Assembly: GCF_000315625.1 (NCBI RefSeq)
Contig: NW_005434539.1
Span: forward strand, 156,587 to 177,500
From: Guillardia theta CCMP2712
Lineage: Eukaryota > Cryptophyceae > Pyrenomonadales > Geminigeraceae
Length of the DNA: 20,914 nucleotides
Reading direction: 5' to 3'
The notes below the pieces were generated by a model. That model searched no databases, had not been told where the DNA came from, and saw only the letters and a list, made by a program, of their open reading frames with translations. The stretch's first letter is position 1. Every line of letters starts with the position of its first letter. This document shows, piece after piece, positions 7,601-17,746 of this stretch. Position numbers and translations under genes: made by a program.

Positions 7601-9073
7601 TTATACATGACGCGAAGTCATCTGATCAAAGAAAATCAAGCCAGAACCAATACAAAGCAAAGACACAAAACATAGAATGCAGCTGTTACGATTGTGAATT
7701 TCTGCTCGTTCTTCTTCCAGCTTCTTATTTTCTGCCATGACTTGTTTCAACGAATGTTGCAACTCTACCAGTTCTGCTCGGCAGCTGGAGATTTGAGACT
7801 CTGAATTTCGTGTGAGGTTGGCAGCTTTCGATTTGCAGGTCTGACTGACTTTCTGAGCCTCCTCCTTCCACTTCAGCATCTCAACCATGAGCTCAGTGTT
7901 GTTTCTACCAAGCTGCTCGATCTGTGTTTGTACTGCACGATTCTCCATACTCAAGCTTCGATTCTGCAGTATTGATGTAACCAGGATGATTCCGACTAAA
8001 AACCAAATCGCTGAAGCTCGATAGCGGGGAAACAAGTCCAGGATCACTTTGCGAAATGCTATGCTCGAAGGTAAAACAGTGAAGAGAAGCGTGGGCATCC
8101 ATCGCCCTTCTTTTTGTTTCTTCCAGGTCGAGAAAGTATCGAGAGCTTCTTGCTTGAGAGAGAGCAAATGTCTGCCTAAGACGAGCCTTCTTAACAGAGT
8201 GAAGTCGGAATGCTGACGATCATCCAGGCGACATGTACCCCAGGCGTATTCACGGTATTCGAAATTCTTGGCAGCGATGATGGTAAAGGGCGGCATCTCA
8301 GCATCATCAGCAAGGGTTTCGTCTCTGCCAACAACTCCATCGGCCGTCTTCACTGTCCAGGGGTACAGACGAATCTTTGAGTCGGTGGAGAGCTGGGCTG
8401 CAACGAGTCGTCGAAACTCAAGAGTCTCGTCTCTTGTCATAGTGTCGGACTTTGCTATCACCGGAATGATCGGAATCAATCTTGAAACTTCTCTCATGAA
8501 GTCAATGTCAATCGTCTTGAGCCTGTGTGGCGCAATGAAGTAAAGGCACGCCGAAACTAAATGGCGCGAAGGCAAACCGCTTCCTTCCCAGGTGAGATTC
8601 TGTTGGATTTCAGTGTAGGTTGTCTCCCACTGAGCTTTGATGTGGTCGGTGATCTTGGTAAAGTCCAGCCTCATGTCTGTGTGCTCTCCGTACCCAGGTG
8701 TGTCGATGATGGAGAGGATGATTGGTCGACAGGGGTCATCTGTTTGAATTGTCACGGGCGGGTACTCCCTGATCTCAAGCGTCTTGCTTTTCTCGGTCAT
8801 GTCTTGCATCCCGTCCAACTCGCTCTCACCATAGCGATGAAGAATGCACCGGATAGAAGTGGTCTTACCTAAGCCGCTTTCTCCTACAACCATCAGCTTC
8901 ACGTGCTCGGGTCGCAGCTTCTGGTCCTGCATTAAGTTGGCCCATTTGATCACTTCAGGTCTTTTCTTCTTCTCGCCATCTTTGATTGGAGTCGAAGGTT
9001 CTTGTCTTGTCTTCTTCTCGTCGCTCATCTTTGTCGCAGCCTGAGCTTCTTCGTGTGGATTTCCCCCGTCCAT
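7601..9073 (-). CDS. Septin-family GTPase with C-terminal hydrophobic segments (490 aa)
   Basis: Septins are GTP-binding proteins that polymerise at membranes. Seen here: a basic region before the G domain, P-loop GESGLGKTT at 64-72, switch II DTPGYGE at 124-130, G4 AKSD at 207-210, and the septin-unique-element region with REYAWG and FTLLRRLVLGRH around 274-302. After the G domain come a hydrophobic stretch (about 327-345), a clear helix AIWFLVGIILVTSIL (355-369), a heptad-rich coiled coil (375-460), and a second hydrophobic segment (466-482). The usual septin C-terminus is a coiled coil without membrane helices. The gene is a single ORF with no intron, unlike every resolved neighbour. ATG 9073 is used; a second Met at residue 16 is possible. 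Confidence 0.93.
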   Translation of the reverse strand: MDGGNPHEEAQAATKMSDEKKTRQEPSTPIKDGEKKKRPEVIKWANLMQDQKLRPEHVKLMVVGESGLGKTTSIRCILHRYGESELDGMQDMTEKSKTLEIREYPPVTIQTDDPCRPIILSIIDTPGYGEHTDMRLDFTKITDHIKAQWETTYTEIQQNLTWEGSGLPSRHLVSACLYFIAPHRLKTIDIDFMREVSRLIPIIPVIAKSDTMTRDETLEFRRLVAAQLSTDSKIRLYPWTVKTADGVVGRDETLADDAEMPPFTIIAAKNFEYREYAWGTCRLDDRQHSDFTLLRRLVLGRHLLSLKQEALDTFSTWKKQKEGRWMPTLLFTVLPSSIAFRKVILDLFPRYRASAIWFLVGIILVTSILQNRSLSMENRAVQTQIEQLGRNNTELMVEMLKWKEEAQKVSQTCKSKAANLTRNSESQISSCRAELVELQHSLKQVMAENKKLEEERAEIHNRNSCILCFVSLLCIGSGLIFFDQMTSRHV

Positions 9074-9126
9074 GCGGCAGTGCGTGTTGGCTCAACCCAA
9101 ACGGTTTCCCAGCAGCTGAGAGCCCT

Positions 9127-9180
9127 TCAAGAGAGCTGAGGCCGGGGCCCGGCCCGGGCCCGCCGCCGCTGCCGGACTAA
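9127..9180. promoter_or_regulatory. GC-rich upstream region of the septin gene
   Basis: Between the 3' end of the YHYH gene and the septin ATG lies a GC-rich stretch with overlapping GGGCCCGGGCC palindromes (about 9141-9172). It probably belongs to the septin 5' region. Its coding potential in one model of the upstream gene (stop at 9127) is discussed there. Confidence 0.35.
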
Positions 9181-9251
9181 CGAGTCACCTTCCACATCAT
9201 CATGGCTTTTACTCAAAGTTAAAAAAATCAGTACAAGGACAATGATGCCTA

Positions 9252-12200
9252 CTATTGCATGACTACACCGATCGGATTTCCTCCTGTCCAGCTGCCGTTG
9301 TGCTGATCTGCAACACCGTTCATACACGCAGCTTAACACCGGAAGGCACAAACGTACAGCAGGGGCACCACGAGTTGTAAACGAACACGTGTCCAGTCGC
9401 ATTCACCATCTTGGTCAAGAAGTTTGCATCTCCGCAGTAAGGATACAAGGACTTGCACTCATCCAAGGCTACAAATTGTTCTCACCGAACGTCTAGCAAG
9501 AACAAGTTGCACATCAAAAACTTACAGTACACTGGGCCAAAGCAGCCTAACAGGAACGGAGGGTAATCTGTGCTGTGATAGTGGTACACGACACCAGCAG
9601 AAATGTTGTAAGGCTTGTTCTCTGGGACTGGACCTGCTCGACGTGTCAATATGCGGAAGAACGCAAGCTCTCGCCCACCAAAGTGTCCATTACATGCATC
9701 CAATACAGGTTTCTTGCCCGAGCCCTCCCAGCGACCATAGATAACGTGTCCATCCAGAGCAACCGCGATGGCGGGGCTATGCGACGAGTCATCGGAGATG
9801 TTGTAGTCGCAGACAAGGTCGGTTTGATAGAAGAAAGGGTCTGCATGTCCCCCGCCACACTTGTCAACGAGGCTGAACGAGTCGTTGAGCTTGCACTGAT
9901 ACCTCAGCTTGCAAGGAGAGGTCAAACGGTCAAGTTGAAATCAATGCGCACCTTTACCTGATTTGTGCAAACAAACTCATCTAACCCAGTCCCGCAGCTT
10001 CCTGTTGGACAGATTTGACCCGCAGCAAATCCTTGTGTGAACGGGCTGTAGACGTTGCAACCTCCTTTCAACGAGATCGCAATGCGGCCGAGGAGAGGTA
10101 TGCCCTGCGGGTTGTTTGTGAACCTGAATTGCGGGTCTGGAATTGTCTGAGAAGAGCATTGGACTGCAGGAGGCAGAGGCACGGGGTAGTTAGGGCAAAG
10201 GTTGGATGTTGCCGTTCCTGCAAGAGTCCCAGAAGAAGTCTCGTAAAGCAGGTGGGTAGCCGGGATGACTCCATACTTGTTGGGCTCGAAGAAGACGATG
10301 TAGTAACTGTTGACCCCGCCATCAAACGTGCATGTTCCTGACAGTGACGGACACAGGTTGGAGGAGAAGAACCCGACCCTCGCGCTGTATCCTGGGACTC
10401 CATATGGGGCGCCACACACATCCTTGCAATCTCTTACCCATACCTGATGGAGAGTTTGCTGATCGTACGAACCGTAATCATCGCATTCCCATCTGCCATT
10501 GAAACCAAGGGTCCAGTGATAGCTCGGCGGTCTGAAGAAGGGAAACACCGTCAGGCCGTCAAGCAGAGTGACATAATGAGAATCCCAAAAGTTGGTTGAG
10601 TTTGCGCCCATAGGCAGGACAGCCTGACCGATATCACGTCACGATAGCAGTCAGGGTGTTGAGCTTTCAACTTACTGAGTGTCCTGGCAGTAAAGAAGTG
10701 TTGATCTGCCACCACGTGTAGTTGTTCCATTGTGCGAGGCCACGTTTTACGATTCCAACAACTCCTTCATTCCGTGTTTTGAAGTCTAGAATGCGATTAT
10801 GGCTCGTCGTCTTGCAGAAAAACCGGGTTTCAGTTGCGGTGTACAGCACTCCTTTGCTAAAGTTGTTCAGGTAAACATGCGAGAAGCAGTCTGGTAAGCC
10901 AATGAGCTAAGTTTGCTGAATCCACACAAATATACCAACTGGATCCACAGGAACAGCCCTGCTGTTCAATCCTTGAGAAGTTTTCCATTGCCTTGACAAC
11001 AAAGATGAATGAGATCAGAGCTTCACCCTAAATTATTGACCTGTTGTAGCACAGCATCAACATCCATCCTACTTTAACCGTCAAACGTCGCATGGTTTGA
11101 TCCAGTCAAGATCACCTCCACCGTCTGTTTCCATATCGCAATACGCCTTGCTGTGTTTGACGCTCTTATAAATCGCTTCAGTGGCACAAGCACAATGCAT
11201 TCCTCCATCCTCACGGGCATCTCTGTGGATGAGTTGTATGCATAAGGTACAGGGTTGTCCGTTGAGTAGTTGGCAGCCGTCTCGATGGAAAGCATGTAGA
11301 CCCTAGCAGCGAACAACATCATTCAACCAAACGGACTCCCTGGCCCGCTTACCCGGACTTGTTGAAGCCGCTTGTAAGGTACTGCATGCAAGTGTAGGCG
11401 TGGAAGCAGTGTGTCATGTTTGTACCTGACATGTCGTCAAATGCTCTCACAAATAGTTTGAGGGGCATTGTACCATTTCTAGAGGTTGATCCAGCAGGAC
11501 AGGCCTTACAGGTTGTGTTCCACTCCCCTTCAAATCTCTTGAAGTATCCCACGGGACATGGCAGACAAACCCCGCCGGAGGTATCGTAGCAACCCTCTCG
11601 GTAACTGCACCAATGCCATCAGATTAGATACACGACTTGTTCAATTTCCTTCCAGGAGGGCAGAATGAACAATTTCTGCACATGTCATTTTCACTGTAAG
11701 ACCCATATGGGCATGAAGTATTGCTGGCGTTCGAAGAGTTTGAAAAGTTGGTATAGAGCGAAGATGTAGATCGTATGCCATATACGTTCGATGAAGGAAA
11801 TATCTTTCCCTTCGAAATTGTCAACGGAATAACTCACTGAACAAGCATACTTTGATTCCAATTCTTTTCTGATGCATTGCGAGTAAATCTAGCGTACAGA
11901 ACGATCATTTTTGCTCCAATGGAGAGGAAGGTAGTATACGTGATCTTTGATGAAATGTTAGCTTCATCATGCTCGTGGCGTTGAATGCAGTCAATCTGGA
12001 CAGCAACATTCCGTAGGCAAAAAATCTATTGGCTGTAGGTTCCTGTGGCAAAAGTGAGTTGAGACATTTAATTCATTTGTATCTCACAGATTCGATTATC
12101 AAATTTTTGAGATGATTGTCATCAAGTTGAAGAGATCTCCTTGCGGGCATGGTCTTGAAATATTGCAGCTCTATTTGATGGGATTGATCTACATTACTTT

Positions 12201-12726
12201 TGGTGCTTAGATAACGTGAGGTGAATGCCGTCATGATGTGTTTGAAATCATCCCAATTGATTCGGCAATCACCACCTGTCAAGCAGCTAAGACATATGGA
12301 AAGAGCGAAACGTTTGCCTACATTCTCTCAATTCTATGCCAGCATCTGTCTTTACCGCCTCGAGAAACAATCGAAAATCGTCCCCAAAATCAAGAAAAGC
12401 TTCAAGACAAGTTGATCACAATATGCCAAAAAGTCACGGTGTCAAGTGTTACCTTTGTTTTGTTGTGTCAGAATATCATCAAACACCCAGCCTACATCGT
12501 AGATTGACAATCTTTCATCTTTTGCTGCTTTGCAATTCTTGAATGTTTCCTGCCATCTGGACAACATGCCTTTCTTTATCGCCTCAATCCACAACTGACC
12601 GATAGGAAGAGAATTTGCACCCGGAGTAGTCTGAGTATCATTCGGGAGAATGTCAAGTTGTTGATGGGAGGGAGGAGCGAAGAAGAAGAGGGAAAGCAGA
12701 AACAACAATCCTCCTGAGCTCGTCAT
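9252..12726 (-). CDS. Secreted cysteine-rich YHYH-domain protein, 12 exons
   Basis: Exons: 12453-12726, 12088-12275, 11838-12025, about 11634-11723, 11353-11604, 11087-11302, 10936-10991, 10676-10890, 9958-10623, 9526-9895, 9358-9468, 9252-9307; about 893 aa. The N-terminus is a classic signal peptide (GLLFLLSLFFFAPP). Then come two degenerate EF-hand-like loops, a Cys-rich region with CPAGSTS and CPPG motifs, many N-x-S/T sequons, and near residue 820 the YHYH domain: AVALDGHVIYGRWEGSG, ACNGHFGG, VVYHYHSTDYPPFLLGCF. YHYH domains (PF14240) have no established reaction that I can name. Doubtful points: the start of exon 4, a 29-bp intron at 11605-11633, and the end. Reading on in another frame would add a hydrophobic helix and stop at 9127, but Arg/Lys precede and acids follow that helix, against a type I topology. 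Confidence 0.85.
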
Positions 12727-13225
12727 CGCTCAATGCCTCTGTCTCCGGCATAGTAGCAGGCTGCGTTCTCGTCCCCGGGCACACATGGAGTCCGATGCTC
12801 AGTTGGACCTAACCACTCTGTATCCTACCACTATTTGAGCAAACGCACTACCTTTCCCAAGTTGAGTAATCATTCCGCAAAGCTGGGCAAGTTTAAGAAA
12901 AATGGGGTTGGGGAGAAGAATTGAAGGTGAAGATGGATAATGACATGTTACTGAGATTGAAGTCTTGTCGAGACCTGAATACATTTCTAAGATTATGATT
13001 ACTCCCAACATCAAAGTGAATGGGATATAGAAAACAAATCCCTTTTTGTACTTCCAGCAACACAACTTGTGTGTCTTCTGAATGAATCCATCGTGACAAA
13101 GTGAAAATGATAAGGGTTCAAGTTGTAATCAACCGAGTGCAGTACATAGTGCAGTACATAGTGCCTGAAAATGTTGTGGTATGACGAATACTCCAGTCCT
13201 CTGGTTCTTTGATCATGATTCTTCA
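12727..13225. promoter_or_regulatory. 5' flank of the YHYH gene
   Basis: AT-rich region upstream of the signal-peptide ATG. Minus-strand ORFs here are short (longest 88 codons, one with a hydrophobic FTLMLGVIIILEM) and lack recognisable partners. A 12-bp motif, TGCAGTACATAG, is repeated in tandem near 13137-13162. No TATA box is clear. Confidence 0.35.
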
Positions 13226-13492
13226 ACCAGACCGAAACAAGTCACTTTCCACTTTTTCAGCATTTCCTCTGTTTGGGACGTCCCTCCCGTGAACAGCGTC
13301 GACTTTCCTCTGTTTGAGGTGGCCCTTCCGTGAACAGCCTCTCTCACTCCATATCTTTGAAATCCTCGCATTTCTGATCTGCGCATGTCTCACCAGCTTC
13401 CTTTTATCCTCGCTCTTTCGATTGCCTTCGATTTTCATTGTGTAATTCACGTTCGTAAAAGCTTCAACTTCTAAACTCTCCGTCATCTGGCC
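13226..13492 (-). CDS. Weak basic ORF between genes (89 codons)
   Basis: From ATG 13492 a frame runs to TGA, rich in Lys, Arg and Glu, with no recognised motif. It contains two imperfect direct repeats of about 42 bp on the plus strand (CTCTGTTTG...CCGTGAACAGC at about 13267 and 13309). Because 42 is a multiple of three these give a repeated 14-residue block. It could be an exon, or simply the 3' flank of the SPRY gene. Confidence 0.2.
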
Positions 13493-13689
13493 ATTTCGAA
13501 TCCTGTGATATATTCTATGTTCTGGAACACTCAACAAAATAGAAGCAGCAGATTTTGCTATAATGCCAGGTATATCGTACGATTAGCCCAACACGGGCAT
13601 TTTCCATTCTCATGTGCGTGTATGAGCCGACTATGACACATCGAAAAGAGAACCAAAAGAATGATCTCGAGTAACATCATGTTTATAGC

Positions 13690-16600
13690 TCAAAAAATGA
13701 AAGTAGATTCATCGTAATCGTCCTCGACTTCACCTTCACATGTTATCTCGGGGATTCGCTCTCCATTCTCATCAAGAAATGCAGACATCCTTGCAAGCCC
13801 AGTAGAAAACAACCATTTGTTCTCATTCTCGAAGAATGTATGCTCCTCCGTATCCATTGTGTCATATCGCAGATCACCATCATCCTCAGCGAACAGCACA
13901 GGGCTCCTGCCCTCGTATTCCTTCAACAAAGCTTCACTTTCTGCCGTACAGCGCTCTTCAAATTCTTTTCTCAAACGCGCAGTGCGCTGTTCAAGCTTTC
14001 TTTCAAAAGCTCGCTCTTTTTCGAACAGAATAGGTTCCATTTCGGCAGACCAATCCTTGTCTGCCAACACTGAACTCATCATCTTTTTCTCGATTTCCAA
14101 TCTGAAATTGTCAAGCTCACGAGCCTCGCATTGTAGGTCGACTCGCTCCCTTTGCTCTCTTTCAAGTCGGTATTTGCGCTCCTTCAAAACATGATCCATG
14201 GCCTCTCGTCGCTTCCGCAAGGCTTCACAAATCTTATCGTGTTCTTTCCGCTTGTCGGGATTTCTGCGACTCATTTCACCAATTCGACTTAGCAGATCTC
14301 CGAGCTCCCTCTTGCGTTGCGAGAAGTATCGCCGCTCTCGCCGATCTCTCCTTAGCTGCTCGTGGTCAGGATACTCATTCAGGCAAGGCTCTGAAGCAGG
14401 GACGACATCCATGCAGACAACGACAGCCATGTTGCGAGCTTCTCCCATATAAGTATCAATCGTCTCCCGGCTGAGGCGTTTGAGCATGAACCCCATCAGC
14501 ATATTGCGGGCCAAGAAACCGTCTGCAAGGAACGCTTGATAGAAGCGGTCCAAACATGCTGCTACTTTTGCGTCGGGTCTGTAACGAACGTCGCGGTAAT
14601 CAACAAACAGACTCGCGCCGTGCATAACGCCAGCTTTCTTGTGGTAGAAGGCTGCAACATAAGTCACGAGGGCATAGGGCAAGCAAGTGACCCCTCACCA
14701 TCTGCCTTAACGTTGTTCACTCCCGAGAAGATTGGCTGCCATAAGGAGACACCTGTACCAAAATCTTCAACTGCAACCTCACGCTCTTGCAAATGTTCAA
14801 TTCACATGTCAAGTCGAATTGAAAAGGTTGTGTTCCCAGGTTGAGTCGAATGTTGTCAAATTGCTGTACCCCGATCTGCTTTATTGTGAATTTGAAAGTT
14901 GAGTTTGAGGATGTTGGAAATACCGTTGGATACACCATGAGAGCTGCTCCTTGGCGATACACCTGTCACCAATCTCTTATGAGATTTGCTGACATCATGC
15001 GAAACATCGACCTGTGAATCGAATTGCACGGTGCAGGCAAAACTGTGAAACTGCAATCTCTTTAGCTCCAAAGCTCCACCTCGGCTGGATGACCCACCAC
15101 TCCATTTTTAGTGTAGAACAAGATTGGCCATTTTGTGTCCAATCTCAATCCACAACCAATCTACAATAAAAGTCAATTCATTTTCATTGCCGAGAATAAA
15201 TGATACTGTGTCGCCTGGACCAAACGGCACTTCTACCTCATACGATTTTGATTCACAAAACCAGAACCTAACAACTGGCAGTCATTGTCTAACAAATAAA
15301 CAGCAAGTCCGTTTACCTTCCTTTGCCTGACAAAATACCAATAGACCCAAAATCTTTTCCAGGAAGATTCGTCTGCTGATTCATTAATCCCAGTCAAGAG
15401 AGCATTGAATGATTCAAGAAACAGAAAGCAGACTAAGAGGCAATTTCAAAATGAAGCAATGCACAGTCACCAGGTCCGAATAGCTCGTCGAGACCCCACA
15501 TGACACGACGCACGGTTTCGGTTTTCCTGCTTCCTCTTGCCTGGTTCAATTCACATCAACAAATCGAAAAATAACAATCAGAAGCGAGAACCCTTTGGAC
15601 AGAGTGATTTCGTAGTATCTCACGGGAAGGAGAAACAGGTTATATTCTGGTCTCGATGACTGCGATTCTTGAGAAATTTCAATCGAGTTTTCAGGCAGGA
15701 GATGATTGAGCTTTGTACAACCTTTTCGATGCGGTTGATGTACCTTAAACTTGGTGATCTCGTACTCCCATTGATCGAGCAGCCACGACGGGGAAGGGAC
15801 AGGGGGATTCCTCGCATCGCTCAGAACCTATCACGAGGAAGAATGAACGCAGTGGAGTACAGGACATCGAACATTCTCACAGGGTGAAGAAACCTGCTCT
15901 TGCAAAATGCCGGAAACGCAGAGAACAGAAGATGTGTTAGAGTAAAAAGATTGGAACATCATGCTTCAAGACAGGACTCCGGCTAGCAGGAGGATAAGCA
16001 TCGGCACATGGATACCTTGCATCATCGAAGGCTGCTATGTGCCACTCCTTCCAAACCTTGGCATGATTCACACTGACCTTTGAATGAGTCGTTGGACACC
16101 ATTCAGCACGGTTACCGCATATCCCAAAATTTCTCTTTGAGTTCAAATGCTAAAAGTTCATCTTTATCTTTCATCTGCGGAGAACAGACGTTTCAGTATT
16201 GCTTTTACGGATAACATGATTATTTTCAAACTCGTTGCACATAGCTGTGAAGCAATCCAACAATAAACCATTCTTGAACATTGTCACCTGTTTTTTCAAA
16301 GCTTGTCGAACATTCATGCACCTTGGAGGCTCGGCATAATACTAAAATCAGACTGAGATGAAGAGCGCAAAAATACACTAAAAGACCGCGTCGAGGGCCA
16401 TACACTCCATGTACTCTTTGAGCTCTGCAGGAGGGCTGAGAACTTGTCAAGATCAGCCAGGCACACGAGCTTTAAAGACCGTGGGGGGGTCCTATACTGG
16501 ATCACCCAGGGCTCAAACGTCCTCACAGACCGAGCTTTTCCGTATTTGCCGTGAGAATTGATTAGGAACTGACGGAGGGCCATCAATCAAACGAGGTTCA

Positions 16601-17355
16601 GGCAGGTCAGGCAGCGCACCTCCCCAGTGTCCTCGTTCTTCTCCAAAAAGATTCCATGGATTCCGTTGACCGCATTTCTGAGGTTTGATCAGAGCGCTGC
16701 TAATAAACAACTCTCAAGCTACATGTCGTCGGGATCAAATCGGGTTAAATCTGGAAACACAAGCGTCTGAGGGAACTTCTTCATTCTCTGGAACTTGGTC
16801 AGCGGCGGCAAACGTCTGTATGCGAAGCTTACATAAAGCATGGGGGCGACTCGTCGCCAGCCATAGTGACGTTTCAGCTGCTCAGACCATGATTCACAGC
16901 ATCCTTATACTCTGCTGCTGCTTACCTTGATTGCTTTAGCGAAGCAAGCTAATGGCTGCATGGCGTCCATTTGCATGCACAGGACCTGCCCGAAGCATGA
17001 GTGAAAGATGCTCCACAGCATGTAGTTTTCCGTGCCTTCCACGTGGAGTCCAAGAGAAACACAGCACGAAGATGCTTTGCAACCAGGGAGAGCTTTGAAG
17101 CATACTCCAGCGGCTGCGACTACCTTAAGCCCTCCATCATCACCAAGGCACAAGCGAAACCAGGAAGCGAACGATGCCAGAGAGACATTCCAATGGCAAC
17201 TCGGAGAGTTTGTACACTAGCAAGCTGTCAGAGAGAGGAGGGGGAGGGCAATGCGCCTCGCCTGGTATGACCGCTAGAGGGGATTGCGGCTCCTTGGGCA
17301 TGCGAGAAGAAGCCGAAGGAAAACCTTGAGGTATCAATGGTTCATTCCCGTGCAT
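13690..17355 (-). CDS. SPRY/B30.2-domain protein with coiled-coil tail, about 20 exons
   Basis: SPRY domains bind partner proteins. Well-phased exons: 16723-16880, 16620-16677, 16527-16568, 16116-16174, 16016-16072, 15894-15963, 15744-15827, 15592-15659, 15471-15540, 15317-15375, 15207-15267, 15101-15160, 15012-15050, 14806-14962, 14699-14752, 13690-14651. The SPRY domain reads in order RYYEITLSKG, VVSCGVSTSY, PGKDFGSIG, PFGPGDTIGCGLRLD, ILFYTKNG, YPTVFP, IRLNLGTQPFQFDL. Before it lies a few hundred residues I do not recognise (for example FDPDDINAVNGIHGIFLEKN). After it comes about 340 residues ending in a strongly charged coiled coil (about 14360-13900) and an acidic tail. ATG 17355 (MHGNEPLIPQ) is the likely start. 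Exon borders in 16175-16526 and 16990-17200 are unresolved. The exon ending at 15101 may instead end at 15080, leaving a 29-bp intron. Confidence 0.8.
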
Positions 17356-17746
17356 GCTCCCTTGCCTTTCCCCCTCCTCTCTCAACCCTCCTCCTCCTCC
17401 CTCTATCTCTCTACCGCTGCTCCTTCGTCCCTCCCCCCTCTCATGCCTGCAGTCATACAGCCCATCCCAAGCCCTCTAATTATTTTACGCCCCCTCTCTA
17501 AATATTAGCGAGTAAACAAGTGGGATGCTATCAATTTAGACAGATCAGTTTGCACTGCCCACAGACGCTCCAGAGCGCCGGGAAGGACCAGACGGTCGTA
17601 CATGGCAAGCTAAAGTTTACTATGAGAGAGAATAGAACAACATGTAGCATTCTAGTTTACACTGATGGAGATCAGAAACATGCAAAGCAGCCTCTCTTGC
17701 TTCCGAGTTTGTCACATGGTTGGAGGCGCAAGGAGCTCGCACTCAC
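17356..17746. promoter_or_regulatory. 5' flank of the SPRY gene and 3' flank of the rhodopsin gene
   Basis: About 390 bases without a supported gene. Positions 17365-17430 are a CCTCCT-type pyrimidine-rich tract; 17475-17520 is AT-rich, with AATTATTTT and AAATATTAG that could serve as a core promoter for the minus-strand SPRY gene. I see no clear polyadenylation hexamer for the rhodopsin gene. Confidence 0.35.

Noticed and set aside
9127-9251. C-terminal transmembrane helix of the YHYH protein (IVGIIVLVLIFLTL)
   Set aside because: It needs an alternative acceptor, lies in a T-rich stretch that resembles an intron 3' end, and has basic residues before and acidic residues after the helix, against type I topology. 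It would also end only 53 bp from the septin ATG. Kept as an alternative only.
17655-17670. AGTTTACACTGA resembling the start of the telomere-side gene relic
   Set aside because: Only about a dozen bases match, with no extension on either side. Likely chance.
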